From Archaeoglobus sp. (GTDB lineage Archaea > Halobacteriota > Archaeoglobi > Archaeoglobales > Archaeoglobaceae), in NCBI GenBank assembly GCA_017656505.1, contig JACDNU010000002.1, forward strand, positions 1 through 64,000: a DNA stretch of 64,000 nt, given 5' to 3'. The notes below the pieces were generated by a model that did no database searches, was not told the DNA's origin, and saw only the letters and a program-made list of their open reading frames with translations. Below, piece by piece: positions 17,176 to 25,644 of this stretch; the first letter of the stretch is position 1, and every line of letters begins with the position of its first letter. The translations under genes were made by a program, and so were the position numbers.

Positions 17176-19122
17176 ATGAAAAAGATATGGATGATCTCGG
17201 CCTTAATCGTTGTAACTTTAATACTAGCTCTACTACTAGCGGGCTGCACCCAACCAACTGAAACTCCCCATGCTACACCAACCCCTACTCCCTCCCAACC
17301 CGGAACGAGCGAAAGCCAAGCCCAGTTTAAGCCCTTTGAATCTGAAAAAGAGCTAAGAGAGTACGTGCAGTATGTGCAAAGTTCAAGCTATGGGTTTGGC
17401 TTTGGATTTGGTATAGCCCCAACGATTCTAAGAGGCGAGGTAGCAGTGGATTATGCTGAAAAGGGAGCAACGGTAGTTACACCTCCAGCAGCCATTCCTC
17501 ACCCAACTCCTGCTCCACTTCCATCTCCCACCCCCGTGCCCACACCCGGGAGATATTCAGAAACGAACGTTCAGGTTTTGGGAATTGACGAGCCAGATAT
17601 TGTAAAGACCGACGGAATCAACATTTACCTCTCCAACTATTGGATCTATCCAATTAGATTCGTGCCTGAAATAGGAAGAGAAACGAAAATAATCACTGCT
17701 TTTCCTCCAGAAAATCTTGATAAGAAGTATGAAATCGATGAATCGGGCAATCTCCTCCTTTATGGTAACATTCTGATAATCCTTACCCACGATCACATCT
17801 CAGCCTACAATGTATCCGAGAAGCCTGAGAAGCTATGGAAAATTGATCTAGATAGCCAGCTTGTTTCTGCGAGGCTCTATAACGGGAGCATTTTCCTGAT
17901 AACTAGGAAGATGATAGACTACTACGCCCCCTGCCCGATAAAACCTCTGGAGATTAATGGAAAGCCGCTAGTCGTTGAGTGCAGAGACATCTATCACCCT
18001 ATTCCGCCAGTGTATGCTGACACGACTTACACGGTTCTGAAGGTAAGTCCAGAAACGGGTGAAGTTGAGAACTCCATTTCTTTTGTCGGCTCCCTAAGCC
18101 AGTCGGTTGTTTATATGTCACCGAACGCGATCTATGTAACCTACTACAAAACTCCTGATCAGGTTAAGCTCATGTACGATTTCCTGAAAGAGAACAGGGA
18201 TCTCGTAAGCGATGAAGTGATCAAGAGGGTTGAGAAACTTCTTAATTATGACATAAGCAACAGAGCGAAATCCGTTGAGATTCAGGTGATAATCGAGCAG
18301 TACGCATCTTCTCTCAGCAAGGATGAGAGAAAGAAGTTCGAGAACGAATTCTGGAATAGGTTGAGCGAGTACAGGAAAGAACACAAGAGAGAGCTTGAGA
18401 AAACCCAAATCGTAAAGATTTCACTGAATCTGGAAGTGAAAGCGATGGGAGAGGTGCCTGGAAGACTACTGAACCAGTTCTCTCTCGATGAATACGACGG
18501 ATATTTGAGGGTCGCCACCTCACTTGGTGATACGAACGATCTCTATGTTCTGGACAAGAAGCTCAAGATCACTGGTTCGCTCCTAGATTATGGGGAAAAC
18601 GAAAGGATTTACGCAGTCAGATTCATAGGAGAGAGGGGATACGTCGTTACCTTCCGCCAGACTGACCCGTTCTTCGTGATCGATCTCTCAGACCCAAAGA
18701 ATCCAGAGATGAAGGGTAAGCTAAAGATACCAGGATACTCATCGTATCTCCATCCACTGAAAAAAGATCTGATCCTGGGAATAGGTAAGGAAGGGGGTAA
18801 TGTTAAAATCTCAATCTTTGATGTCTCGAACCCCGAGGAGCCCAAAGAGGTCTCCAAGTACACACTAAAGGAGTACTGGTCAGCCATACTTCAAACCCAT
18901 CATGCCTTCCTGCTCGACCCGAAGCATGAAATTTTCTTCCTTCCCGCATCAACAGGAGGTTACATTTTCTCATACAAGGAGAAATTAGAGCTTGTTAAGG
19001 CAATTGATATGCCAGCTATAAGGGCCCTGTACATAGATGACTATCTGTACATAATCGGACAAAAAATCGTAGTTTTCAATGAAACAACTTGGGAAAAAGT
19101 GAACGAGCTTGAGATAACTTAG
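17176..19122 (+). CDS. Lipoprotein with C-terminal beta-propeller domain
   Basis: A 648-residue secreted lipoprotein. A hydrophobic signal peptide ends in the lipobox LLAGC with C24 as lipid attachment site, followed by a Thr/Pro-rich linker (TPTPTPSQP) and a second Pro-rich segment (HPTPAPLPSPTPVPTPG). The rest matches the archaeal beta-propeller family distantly related to WD40 (Pfam Beta_propel): repeated blocks such as NVQVLGIDEPDIVKTDG, DGYLRVATSLGD, RGYVVTF and PFFVIDLSDPKNPE. A helical insertion lies around residues 335-415. It is likely a surface-anchored binding or scaffold protein; no enzymatic residues can be named. It is monocistronic, with TATA-like GTATATATC about 27 nt before ATG. 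Confidence 0.85.
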   Translation: MKKIWMISALIVVTLILALLLAGCTQPTETPHATPTPTPSQPGTSESQAQFKPFESEKELREYVQYVQSSSYGFGFGFGIAPTILRGEVAVDYAEKGATVVTPPAAIPHPTPAPLPSPTPVPTPGRYSETNVQVLGIDEPDIVKTDGINIYLSNYWIYPIRFVPEIGRETKIITAFPPENLDKKYEIDESGNLLLYGNILIILTHDHISAYNVSEKPEKLWKIDLDSQLVSARLYNGSIFLITRKMIDYYAPCPIKPLEINGKPLVVECRDIYHPIPPVYADTTYTVLKVSPETGEVENSISFVGSLSQSVVYMSPNAIYVTYYKTPDQVKLMYDFLKENRDLVSDEVIKRVEKLLNYDISNRAKSVEIQVIIEQYASSLSKDERKKFENEFWNRLSEYRKEHKRELEKTQIVKISLNLEVKAMGEVPGRLLNQFSLDEYDGYLRVATSLGDTNDLYVLDKKLKITGSLLDYGENERIYAVRFIGERGYVVTFRQTDPFFVIDLSDPKNPEMKGKLKIPGYSSYLHPLKKDLILGIGKEGGNVKISIFDVSNPEEPKEVSKYTLKEYWSAILQTHHAFLLDPKHEIFFLPASTGGYIFSYKEKLELVKAIDMPAIRALYIDDYLYIIGQKIVVFNETTWEKVNELEIT

Positions 19123-19183
19123 ATAAATAACTTAGATAACCTAGACAACCTAAAAGCTAAAACTAAAAAATCTTTTATTTTTT

Positions 19184-19555
19184 TCATTTTGTGGCGGCTT
19201 TTGGCATCTCAAGAAAACGTTGAACGATCTCGTTAAGTCTCCTTCTCGTTATCGGCTTTGATATTATGTCGATTGCGCCTGCGTCGAGCATTTCTTTCCC
19301 TCTGATCGGTGCAAAAGCGGTAATTGCGAGAATCTTAGCATCTGGATTCTCTTTTAAAATTTCCTTTGTTGCTGCAACACCATCCATGACAGGCATCATA
19401 ATGTCCATCAACACCAGATCAGGTTTATGGAGCTTGTAGAGCTCCACCGCCTCTTTTCCATTTCCCGCTTCGATGATCGTGTAGGAGGAAAGCATAGAAG
19501 CCAAAATACCCCTCAGAAGCTCATCATCATCAACCAAAAGAATCTTTGCCTTCAT
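19184..19555 (-). CDS. Stand-alone response-regulator receiver protein
   Basis: About 123 residues, a single CheY-like receiver domain. The acidic pocket VDDDE is at 8-12, the phospho-acceptor is D51 in LVLMDIMMP, and the conserved Thr (AITAF) and Lys (ISKPI) follow in order. There is no output domain; the tail is a short helix. GGTGA 5 nt before ATG at 19555 fixes the start; the GTG at 19564 is inside that ribosome site. It directly follows the 19565-19855 hypothetical gene, so the two are co-transcribed. No histidine kinase is encoded nearby. Confidence 0.9.
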   Translation of the reverse strand: MKAKILLVDDDELLRGILASMLSSYTIIEAGNGKEAVELYKLHKPDLVLMDIMMPVMDGVAATKEILKENPDAKILAITAFAPIRGKEMLDAGAIDIISKPITRRRLNEIVQRFLEMPKAATK

Positions 19556-19564
19556 TTTTTTCAC

Positions 19565-19855
19565 CTACTTTATCTTGATCTTAACCAGACCGATGTTCAG
19601 TCTTCTTCGTTCTCTCGGAATTGGGAAAAACCTTGAATTTTCTTCTTCTAGCTCCACTTCGCTGAGCTCCCTTATCTCCTTTATTTTTACGCAGGCCAAT
19701 TCGTTCGCAAATCCATTCTCTTTACCGTTTTTACACATACATTCCCTCAATTTAATTATAAGATCATCAACAGTCATTCCTCTCTCTTCTGCAATCATTT
19801 TGAGCTGCTCATAGCCATGAATCACCATTTCAAGAACCTCTTCGTTGGAAAGCAT
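19565..19855 (-). CDS. Small hypothetical protein upstream of a receiver gene
   Basis: 96 residues, unrecognised. It begins with helices (NEEVLEMVIHGYEQLKMIAEERG), has three cysteines (ECMCKNGKENGFANELAC) and ends basic (RRRLNIGLVKIKIK). Its stop codon TAG abuts the ribosome site of the CheY-like gene, so the two are translated from one mRNA and may act together. ATG at 19855 is chosen; TATA-like TTATAAAC about 25 nt upstream suggests a leaderless mRNA. It could be a signalling partner; no known domain is claimed. Confidence 0.65.
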   Translation of the reverse strand: MLSNEEVLEMVIHGYEQLKMIAEERGMTVDDLIIKLRECMCKNGKENGFANELACVKIKEIRELSEVELEEENSRFFPIPRERRRLNIGLVKIKIK

Positions 19856-19951
19856 CAACAGAACTTTTAAAAAGGTAGTTTATAATACTTCTCATAACAC
19901 CTCATCATGATAATAAAATAGGTAAAAATTTCTTCTTCCAAAGCATTGGGA

Positions 19952-20509
19952 CTATGCTTTCAGATGCTTCTCAAAAACCGATAAGATCTCGTCGGGAGTT
20001 TCAACTATGTAAACTCCATCAGTCTTCCTCAGCTTCTCGACATGCGCGACATCTTCTTCTCTTATCCTAATTGTAAGCATTCTTCCGTCTGGAAGCTTTG
20101 TTTGAACATCTCCGATTTTGTAATCTGTTGGAAGAATGTAAACTGGAACATATGCCTTCAACGCCATGAGGGCAGAATTCGTAAGCAAAGTGTCGGCAAT
20201 CCCCTGAGAGATCTTTGCAGTTGTATTGGCTGTTGAGGGTGCTATTATCAGAAAGTCGAATTTCCCGCTCTGTATCTGCCCAGCAAGAAATGGAGAATTA
20301 GCATTTTTTTCAACGTAAATCCTCTCAAAACTTTCCTTTAACTTATTGTAAAGCCTATAAAATTTAACCACTTGCTCTCCAGCTTTTGAGAGATAAACAT
20401 AAATTTCAACATTTTCATTCTCGTTAAGCTTCCTCATCGTTTCAAAAATCTCCTCGATCTTATCTCCGGCTCCCGTTATCCCCCAAGCAACACGCAACTT
20501 TTTTGCCAT
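19952..20509 (-). CDS. afpA: Archaeoflavoprotein AfpA / DmrB-like FMN protein
   Basis: A 185-residue flavoprotein of the HFCD-like superfamily. The start LRVAWGITGAGDKIEE, the ANSPFLAG segment, APSTANTTAKISQGIADTLLTNS and a VPVYILPTD strand match Archaeoglobus AfpA closely, by memory of that protein. AfpA homologues bind FMN and take electrons from ferredoxin; related DmrB proteins reduce dihydromethanopterin. It lies 62 nt downstream of a Mer-like gene on the same strand, which fits a role in C1-pterin or flavin redox. The cofactor is likely FMN; the electron partner is unknown. Confidence 0.85.
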   Translation of the reverse strand: MAKKLRVAWGITGAGDKIEEIFETMRKLNENENVEIYVYLSKAGEQVVKFYRLYNKLKESFERIYVEKNANSPFLAGQIQSGKFDFLIIAPSTANTTAKISQGIADTLLTNSALMALKAYVPVYILPTDYKIGDVQTKLPDGRMLTIRIREEDVAHVEKLRKTDGVYIVETPDEILSVFEKHLKA

Positions 20510-20571
20510 AATCTAATATTTGACTTGTCATTTAAAAATTTATCACGGGACATTCTAACTTTTTCAAATTT

Positions 20572-21549
20572 TCAGCCATTTTCAACTATTTTAACAACAT
20601 CCCCCAAAAAGCTCATCGAGTAGTCATCGCGGAAAAAGGGATCGCTCAGAATAACATGTTCACATTCTTTTAGCAATTCCTCAATTCTCCCAGCAACCAC
20701 CTCCACTTTCCCGCTAATTGTGAAGTTTTCCAGCAGAAAATCTGAATGTTTTTGCAAAATTCCATATTCAGGCAGATGTTTGATCGTGCCAATCGAGTGT
20801 TTAATTTCAATCAGCCTATCAAAATCTATTTTTTTGATTTCATCGATTAAGCCCTGAAGTTCGAATCTTTCCACAAATTTTTTTTCTGGGATTACGATGC
20901 TGGAGGCAATCAGCAAACTTTCGTAAAATTCACTCTCCTCTCGTTTTTCAGGCAAAACCAAACTCGGGCCATATGCAGCGGTAAAGATTTCTTTTCCCAT
21001 GAATCCTTTAATCCATCTGATATACTCTGCCTTTACATAATTGAAGAGTATTCCATCGGCAACTTCCGAGGATTTCTTTGTTATGAGTGGTGAAGAACAG
21101 CCTGCTATAACCGGAGCCTCAAGATGCTTTTTTAGGTATTTCATGCAGCTAACTGTCACATCCACTGCCATTCTTGCATTTAAAAACTTTCCTGGGGCGA
21201 TTCCCACTATAATCTTGTCCTTGATCCTACGAAAATTCCTCAAGGTTTTAAGAATCTCTTCACAATCCCTTTTTAGTGGGGAAAGAATACCAAACCCGAT
21301 CACGTCGATAAAGTCAGAAATCAGTTCGGCAACGTAAAACGGGTCTTTAAATCCTTCAAACTCCCCAATCCAAATCACGTTAATTCCGCTTTTCTTAACG
21401 ATCTTGGCCCTTTTCACCAATTCCTCGTCGTCCAGATTGCCATTGAAATTGATTCCAAGCTTGGTTATCCCTTTAGCTAGACCTCTGGAATCGTTTTCCA
21501 TCGAGTTTATGAAGTCAAGTGACTTTTTCAATGTTTTCTTTTTATCCAA
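20572..21549 (-). CDS. Divergent luciferase-like / Mer-like F420-dependent oxidoreductase
   Basis: About 325 residues with the layout of the bacterial luciferase-like family that includes methylenetetrahydromethanopterin reductase (Mer). Features: KLGINFNGNLDDEELVKRAKIVKKSGINVIWIGEFEGFKDPF near the N-terminus (the family's helix then acidic strand), IVGIAPGKF as the pterin/F420 loop, and later EVADGILFNYV. It is shorter in the C-terminal half than usual and divergent, so it is a paralogue, not the main Mer. It forms a pair with AfpA. The start is uncertain: TTG at 21549 or ATG at 21501. The substrate is not known. Confidence 0.7.
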   Translation of the reverse strand: MDKKKTLKKSLDFINSMENDSRGLAKGITKLGINFNGNLDDEELVKRAKIVKKSGINVIWIGEFEGFKDPFYVAELISDFIDVIGFGILSPLKRDCEEILKTLRNFRRIKDKIIVGIAPGKFLNARMAVDVTVSCMKYLKKHLEAPVIAGCSSPLITKKSSEVADGILFNYVKAEYIRWIKGFMGKEIFTAAYGPSLVLPEKREESEFYESLLIASSIVIPEKKFVERFELQGLIDEIKKIDFDRLIEIKHSIGTIKHLPEYGILQKHSDFLLENFTISGKVEVVAGRIEELLKECEHVILSDPFFRDDYSMSFLGDVVKIVENG

Positions 21550-21633
21550 TTTTTCACGCTATTCCCATGAACAACCGAAAAATTTATAAATGATGATAAT
21601 GATGTAATGATTACCGTAATAATGGTGATGAGA

Positions 21634-21876
21634 ATGGAGAGGTATGTGATAGTTCAGACCCAGTTGTCGGATGAAACGTTGAAAAAATTGAAGGAAGTTA
21701 CGGGAGAGAACACCGTTAAGGAAGCACTTTCTAAGGCAATAATGCACTACATAAACTGTGAGCATGCAAAGCACCACACTGGAGAGGTTAAAAAAACCAG
21801 AAAGAGAGGTGGCGGGAGATATCCGATCTATCTCGCTAACCTTATAGCTATGGCAAAATCCAGTGAAAAGCTTTAG
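21634..21876 (+). CDS. DUF5371-like small protein
   Basis: 80 residues, basic C-terminus. A short beta-strand start (ERYVIVQTQLSDETLKKLKEVTGENTVKEALSKAIMHYI) resembles a ribbon-helix-helix-like fold, followed by CEHAKHHTGEVKKTRKRGGG and a terminal helix. It resembles small archaeal proteins grouped as DUF5371. GGTGAT at 21624-21629 sets the start at ATG 21634 in place of an upstream in-frame ATG. DNA binding is possible but unproven. Confidence 0.65.
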   Translation: MERYVIVQTQLSDETLKKLKEVTGENTVKEALSKAIMHYINCEHAKHHTGEVKKTRKRGGGRYPIYLANLIAMAKSSEKL

Positions 21877-21935
21877 CTGCAAACGACTAGCCGCTAACGA
21901 AAATGTTTTATTAAAGACTTAGCAGATAAGACCAG

Positions 21936-22571
21936 ATGAAAAAAAATTCACTGCTGCTAATATCTGAAAGGGGAGCTGAAGGTTCGTCAATACTCATCGA
22001 TCTCGCCTCATCAATCTCCGATATGGTTATATGGGTTGCCTCCGAACCTCCAGACCTCATTTCATCAATCTTGGACCTCTACGGAATAAACGACCGCGTA
22101 AGTGTACTTTCATTAGTCCAAAGCTCAAGATACAGGCACGTCAACGTTAACAACCTAAGCGAGGTTGGGATCCTAATATCGAAGCTCAGCGAAGGAATGG
22201 AGGATTTCGTGGTTGTTCTTAGTGCGATCCCTGAGCTTTTACTTATTCACGGGCTTGAAAAAACCTTCATCTTCCTCATGAACGTTATCGGAAAAACCAC
22301 TTCCCAGAACAGAAAGTTCTTTGGATCGTTGATAAAAGGAGCCCAGAGCGAGAGAGAAGAGATCATGATTTCAAGACTTTTTTCAATCATACTCCGTTAC
22401 TCAAAGGTTTTGAAAGAGGGAAAATGGGAGAGAAAATTAATCTTCGAAACCCCTGTTGAGGGGCTTGAAAAGGATGAGGTTCCAATCACGATTAATGGAT
22501 TGAGAATGAACATTCCAATAGACACAAAAGAAATAATTCTTAGGGAATTGAAAAATCAAAACTTTGAGTGA
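21936..22571 (+). CDS. RecA/KaiC-like protein without a P-loop (putative)
   Basis: A 211-residue protein. The strand-loop start LLLISERGAEGSSILIDLA sits where a Walker A motif would be in a RecA/KaiC-type ATPase, but GxxGxGKT is missing. Later parts (VNNLSEVGILISKL, DFVVVLSAIPELLLIHGLEKTFIFLMNVI) resemble the KaiC-like/DUF835-type pattern with a hydrophobic Walker-B-like strand ending in LSAI. It may be a non-catalytic relative in signalling. This family assignment is tentative. No operon partner is obvious; the next gene is convergent. Confidence 0.5.
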   Translation: MKKNSLLLISERGAEGSSILIDLASSISDMVIWVASEPPDLISSILDLYGINDRVSVLSLVQSSRYRHVNVNNLSEVGILISKLSEGMEDFVVVLSAIPELLLIHGLEKTFIFLMNVIGKTTSQNRKFFGSLIKGAQSEREEIMISRLFSIILRYSKVLKEGKWERKLIFETPVEGLEKDEVPITINGLRMNIPIDTKEIILRELKNQNFE

Positions 22572-22611
22572 TTTTTTCGGGATTAAAGATCTAAGATTAA
22601 AGAATTAAAGA

Positions 22612-23388
22612 TTACCTCGTTTTTCTGAATTCCGCCTTTCTCTTTTCTACAAAGGCCGTCATGCCTTCCCTTGCATCCTCCGAGGAGAAAGACAGGGCGA
22701 AAAGATCTCTCTCATATGCGATTCCATCCTTCAGGCCCATTTTGAAGCCTCTGTTAACAGCCTGCTTCACGAGCATAACAGCATAGGGTGATTTCTCGGC
22801 TATTTTCTTTGCAAGATTTCTTACCTCGTTTTCAAGTTCTTCATCCTTAACAACCTTATTTACCAGTCCGAGTCTCTCAGCCTCACCCGCGGAAATTCTG
22901 TCTCCTGTCAAACACAATTCCATCGCTCGTTTCCACCCAATAAGCCTTGCAAGCCTCTGTGTTCCTCCAGCTCCCGGTATAATTCCTATGTTTATCTCTG
23001 GCTGGCCGAAGGATGCCTTTTCACTGGCAATTACTATATCGCAGGCCATGGCCATCTCACACCCTCCTCCAAGAGCAAATCCGTTGATTGCAGCAATTAC
23101 TGGAACATCGAGATCTTCAAAGGCTTCAAGTGCCTTACCCAGCCTCTCTATAATTTCCCTAGCCGCAAACGTGTCCGATCGGAGGAACATCTTTATGTCT
23201 GCACCAGCACAAAATGCCTTACCAGTTCCGATTATTACAACTACGCGTATGTCCTTTTCCTCCCTAACCTTAGCAACGAGTTTTTCCAATCCCTCTACAA
23301 CCTCCTCATTTATTGCATTGAGTGCTTCGGGACGATTTAACCTAGCCCATAGTATCCCATCTTCTTTCTCAAAAACGATAGCTCCCAT
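22612..23388 (-). CDS. Enoyl-CoA hydratase
   Basis: A 258-residue crotonase-family protein. The oxyanion-hole segments FCAGADIKMF and NGFALGGGCEMAMACDI are present, the second ending in the first catalytic glutamate region; the other glutamate lies in GQPEINIGIIPGAGGTQRL. The reaction is hydration of trans-2-enoyl-CoA in beta-oxidation or crotonyl-CoA metabolism. GGTGGT lies 3 nt before the ATG. It is a single gene, without neighbouring beta-oxidation genes, but it could serve the acyl-CoA/4-hydroxybutyryl-CoA steps encoded elsewhere in the window. Confidence 0.92.
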   Translation of the reverse strand: MGAIVFEKEDGILWARLNRPEALNAINEEVVEGLEKLVAKVREEKDIRVVVIIGTGKAFCAGADIKMFLRSDTFAAREIIERLGKALEAFEDLDVPVIAAINGFALGGGCEMAMACDIVIASEKASFGQPEINIGIIPGAGGTQRLARLIGWKRAMELCLTGDRISAGEAERLGLVNKVVKDEELENEVRNLAKKIAEKSPYAVMLVKQAVNRGFKMGLKDGIAYERDLFALSFSSEDAREGMTAFVEKRKAEFRKTR

Positions 23389-23471
23389 AGAACCACCAAT
23401 TTCAGTCTTCTATTTTCAATTATAAATTTTCTGCTTTTAATGGGCCGTTATAGGCTACAAGGATTTTCAGG

Positions 23472-23819
23472 TTACAAAAGCTCGTTAACAGCTTCGAGAA
23501 CTTTTCCCCTTCGCAAAGGTTTCTCCAAAATCGCCGTCGCTCCTGCCTCTTTCAGTTCCTGAGTTTTTCCAGCAGCATATGCAGAGAGCACGATAATCTT
23601 CGCATCCGGAAAACGATCCTTAATCTTTTTAATAGCCTCAACCCCGTTCATCCTCGGCATTCTGATGTCCATTATAACCAAATCAGGTCTTTCCTTCTCA
23701 TAAAGTTCAATAGCCTCTACTCCATCTCTTGCGTCGATAAACTGGTACCTAACACCGAGAAAAAGCTTGATTATGTCTCTTATTGCAGATTCATCGTCGA
23801 CTATCATAATTTTGGTCAA
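23472..23819 (-). CDS. Stand-alone response-regulator receiver protein
   Basis: 115 residues, a single receiver domain. VDDES holds the acidic pair D8 and D9, D51 in LVIMDIRMP is the phospho-acceptor, and LSAY and LEKPL supply the Ser and Lys. A TTG start at 23819 is supported by GGGTGGT 3 nt upstream; the first ATG would lie four codons later. It is a second CheY-like protein in this window. No kinase is seen nearby and it is monocistronic. Confidence 0.9.
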   Translation of the reverse strand: MTKIMIVDDESAIRDIIKLFLGVRYQFIDARDGVEAIELYEKERPDLVIMDIRMPRMNGVEAIKKIKDRFPDAKIIVLSAYAAGKTQELKEAGATAILEKPLRRGKVLEAVNELL

Positions 23820-23937
23820 TTTACCACCCTAGTATCGGTTGCTTCTGAGTCAACCTTAAGCTTTTGAATCAGTTAGAATTTACCCAGCACCTTTAAAATG
23901 CTTTCGAATTAGGATTCTGGATTAAATAGGGATTACG

Positions 23938-23963
23938 GATTAATACCTCTGATTAATACCTCT
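23938..23963. repeat. 13-bp perfect tandem duplication
   Basis: GATTAATACCTCT occurs at 23938-23950 and 23951-23963, in the gap between a receiver gene and cbf5. It is one of the short tandem repeats common at gene boundaries here. Confidence 0.9.
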
Positions 23964-23974
23964 ATCCCAGCCAG

Positions 23975-24982
23975 TCAAGATTTCCACGCCTTCGGGTAAA
24001 TTCCCCTTTCCATTATAACCCTGTCCGTCTCCACCATGATGCCACTTCTAGCCTTCAGAATCTCTGTAGCAGATGCTAAAGATCTCCCCAGAGCAACTAT
24101 CTCATTCTTCAAGGTGAAAATCGCAACAATATCTCCCTTCTCAATGTCCTTCTGGATGAAGCATATGCCCCTTGCCGATAGATCCGCACCGTGGCAAATA
24201 GCATCAACGGCAGTATCCTTTATTATGATCTTCTTGAGGTTTCTCACAGCGATTTCCATAGGCTGGATTATTTCCCTTACAAACGTCTCATCCCTTGTCT
24301 CCTGAAAAATTCTGAATGCATCGAGCAATTCGTGAAGGGTGAAAGCATCGTCTTCTTTAAAAACTCCAGTTTTGGTTCTTCTCAGCTCCTGCATGTGTGC
24401 CCCAGTTCCAATGATCTCCCCTAAATCGCTACACAGCTTCCTTATGTAGGTTCCAGCTTCGCATCTGACTTTGAAAAGAACGTCTCTTCCCTCTATCTCA
24501 AGAATTTCGATTTCATGTATCTCTCTTATCCTTATTCTCTTCTTTACAGCAGACTTGAGAGGTGGTCTTTGATAGATTTTCCCTTTGAAGAGTTCGAATG
24601 CTTTTTTTATCGATTTCTCGCTCGCATCGGAGTGGAGTCTCATGAGTGCGACGTACTCCTTGTCTGAGGTTTGGAGGAACTTCACAAGCTTTGTGGCATT
24701 CTCTATAAGAATGGGCAATACTCCGGTCACTTTTGGATCGAGGGTTCCTGCATGGCCGGTTTTACTAACTTCAAGAATTTTCCTCACCCATACAACAACC
24801 TCGTGACTCGTTGGCCCGGAAGGTTTGTCTATGCAAACAACTCCATTCCTGATGTATTCAGCAATCGGCCGGTTGAAGGGGTAGTATCCATAAGCCTCAT
24901 CGGTGGATGACTCCTCCTTAACCAGAAAAAGCTCTTCTAGAGCTCCTGTAAGATTTTTCTCTTTCTCCTTTTTTTTCCTCAT
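23975..24982 (-). CDS. cbf5: tRNA/rRNA pseudouridine synthase Cbf5 (TruB family)
   Basis: A 335-residue protein, the catalytic subunit of the archaeal H/ACA RNP. The motif GHAGTLDPKVTGVLPI contains the catalytic aspartate, CIDKPSGPTSHEV starts the TruB domain, and a PUA domain is at the C-terminus (VDAICHGADLSARGI, GDIVAIFTLKNEIVALG). It makes pseudouridine in rRNA and in tRNA position 55. It overlaps the cytidylate kinase gene by 4 bp and is the last gene of the secY/ribosomal transcription unit. Confidence 0.95.
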   Translation of the reverse strand: MRKKKEKEKNLTGALEELFLVKEESSTDEAYGYYPFNRPIAEYIRNGVVCIDKPSGPTSHEVVVWVRKILEVSKTGHAGTLDPKVTGVLPILIENATKLVKFLQTSDKEYVALMRLHSDASEKSIKKAFELFKGKIYQRPPLKSAVKKRIRIREIHEIEILEIEGRDVLFKVRCEAGTYIRKLCSDLGEIIGTGAHMQELRRTKTGVFKEDDAFTLHELLDAFRIFQETRDETFVREIIQPMEIAVRNLKKIIIKDTAVDAICHGADLSARGICFIQKDIEKGDIVAIFTLKNEIVALGRSLASATEILKARSGIMVETDRVIMERGIYPKAWKS

Positions 24983-25539
24983 TTTATCCTGAACTCCAAA
25001 GCTTTGAGAATTACCTCCACAACCTCATCAGCAGCGAAGGATGTAGAGTTTATTATCAAATCGTAAATCCCCCAGTTGTCAATCTCGATGCCGTAGTACT
25101 TTTTGTATCTTTCCCTCTCGATGTTCTCCCTTGCCAAAGTCTCCCGTTTCGCAATCTCAACTGGTTTTTTCTCCCGTTTTGCTATCCTCTCAAACCTCAC
25201 CCTGTCTTCAGCAAAAATTAGAACCTTAAGGCTTGCGTTATCAACCATCCATCCCGAAAGCCTACCTTCAACAACACAGGCATCAAGCGAGGCTGCCTCC
25301 TCCTTCTGGGTTTTGTCTATGAGCATGTCAATATCGGGGTTCGATTCCGCATACCTCCCGAACTCCTCAACCGTCATTCCCCGCTCCCTCGCCAACTTCC
25401 TAAAAAGATCTCCAGCTGAGATGAGTGGAATTCTAAGCTTTTCAGAAATTTTCTTTGCGATTGTTGTCGTTCCACTACCGGGAGGACCTGATATTGTGAT
25501 CTTGACCTTATTAACCTTCTTAACCTTATTTCCGGCCAT
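24979..25539 (-). CDS. cmk: Cytidylate kinase, archaeal type
   Basis: A 186-residue P-loop kinase (CMP to CDP, nucleotide salvage). Walker A SGPPGSGTTTIAKK is near the N-terminus; SAGDLFRKLARERG and the arginine-rich lid RIAKREKKPVEIAKRE follow. Archaeal CMP kinases have this short form. The gene lies between DUF106 and cbf5 in the conserved archaeal order, with a 4-bp overlap into cbf5. An acidic stretch EEAASLDACVVEGRLSGWMV fits the substrate-binding part. Confidence 0.93.
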   Translation of the reverse strand: MAGNKVKKVNKVKITISGPPGSGTTTIAKKISEKLRIPLISAGDLFRKLARERGMTVEEFGRYAESNPDIDMLIDKTQKEEAASLDACVVEGRLSGWMVDNASLKVLIFAEDRVRFERIAKREKKPVEIAKRETLARENIERERYKKYYGIEIDNWGIYDLIINSTSFAADEVVEVILKALEFRIK

Positions 25540-25644
25540 GCAGATTTCTTCCAGAATAGATTGATAAAATTTTTTAAAATTTGGGCTTGATTTTAATTTT
25601 GATTAAACCTTGATTGACTTTTGATTTTAACCCTTAAACAAAAA

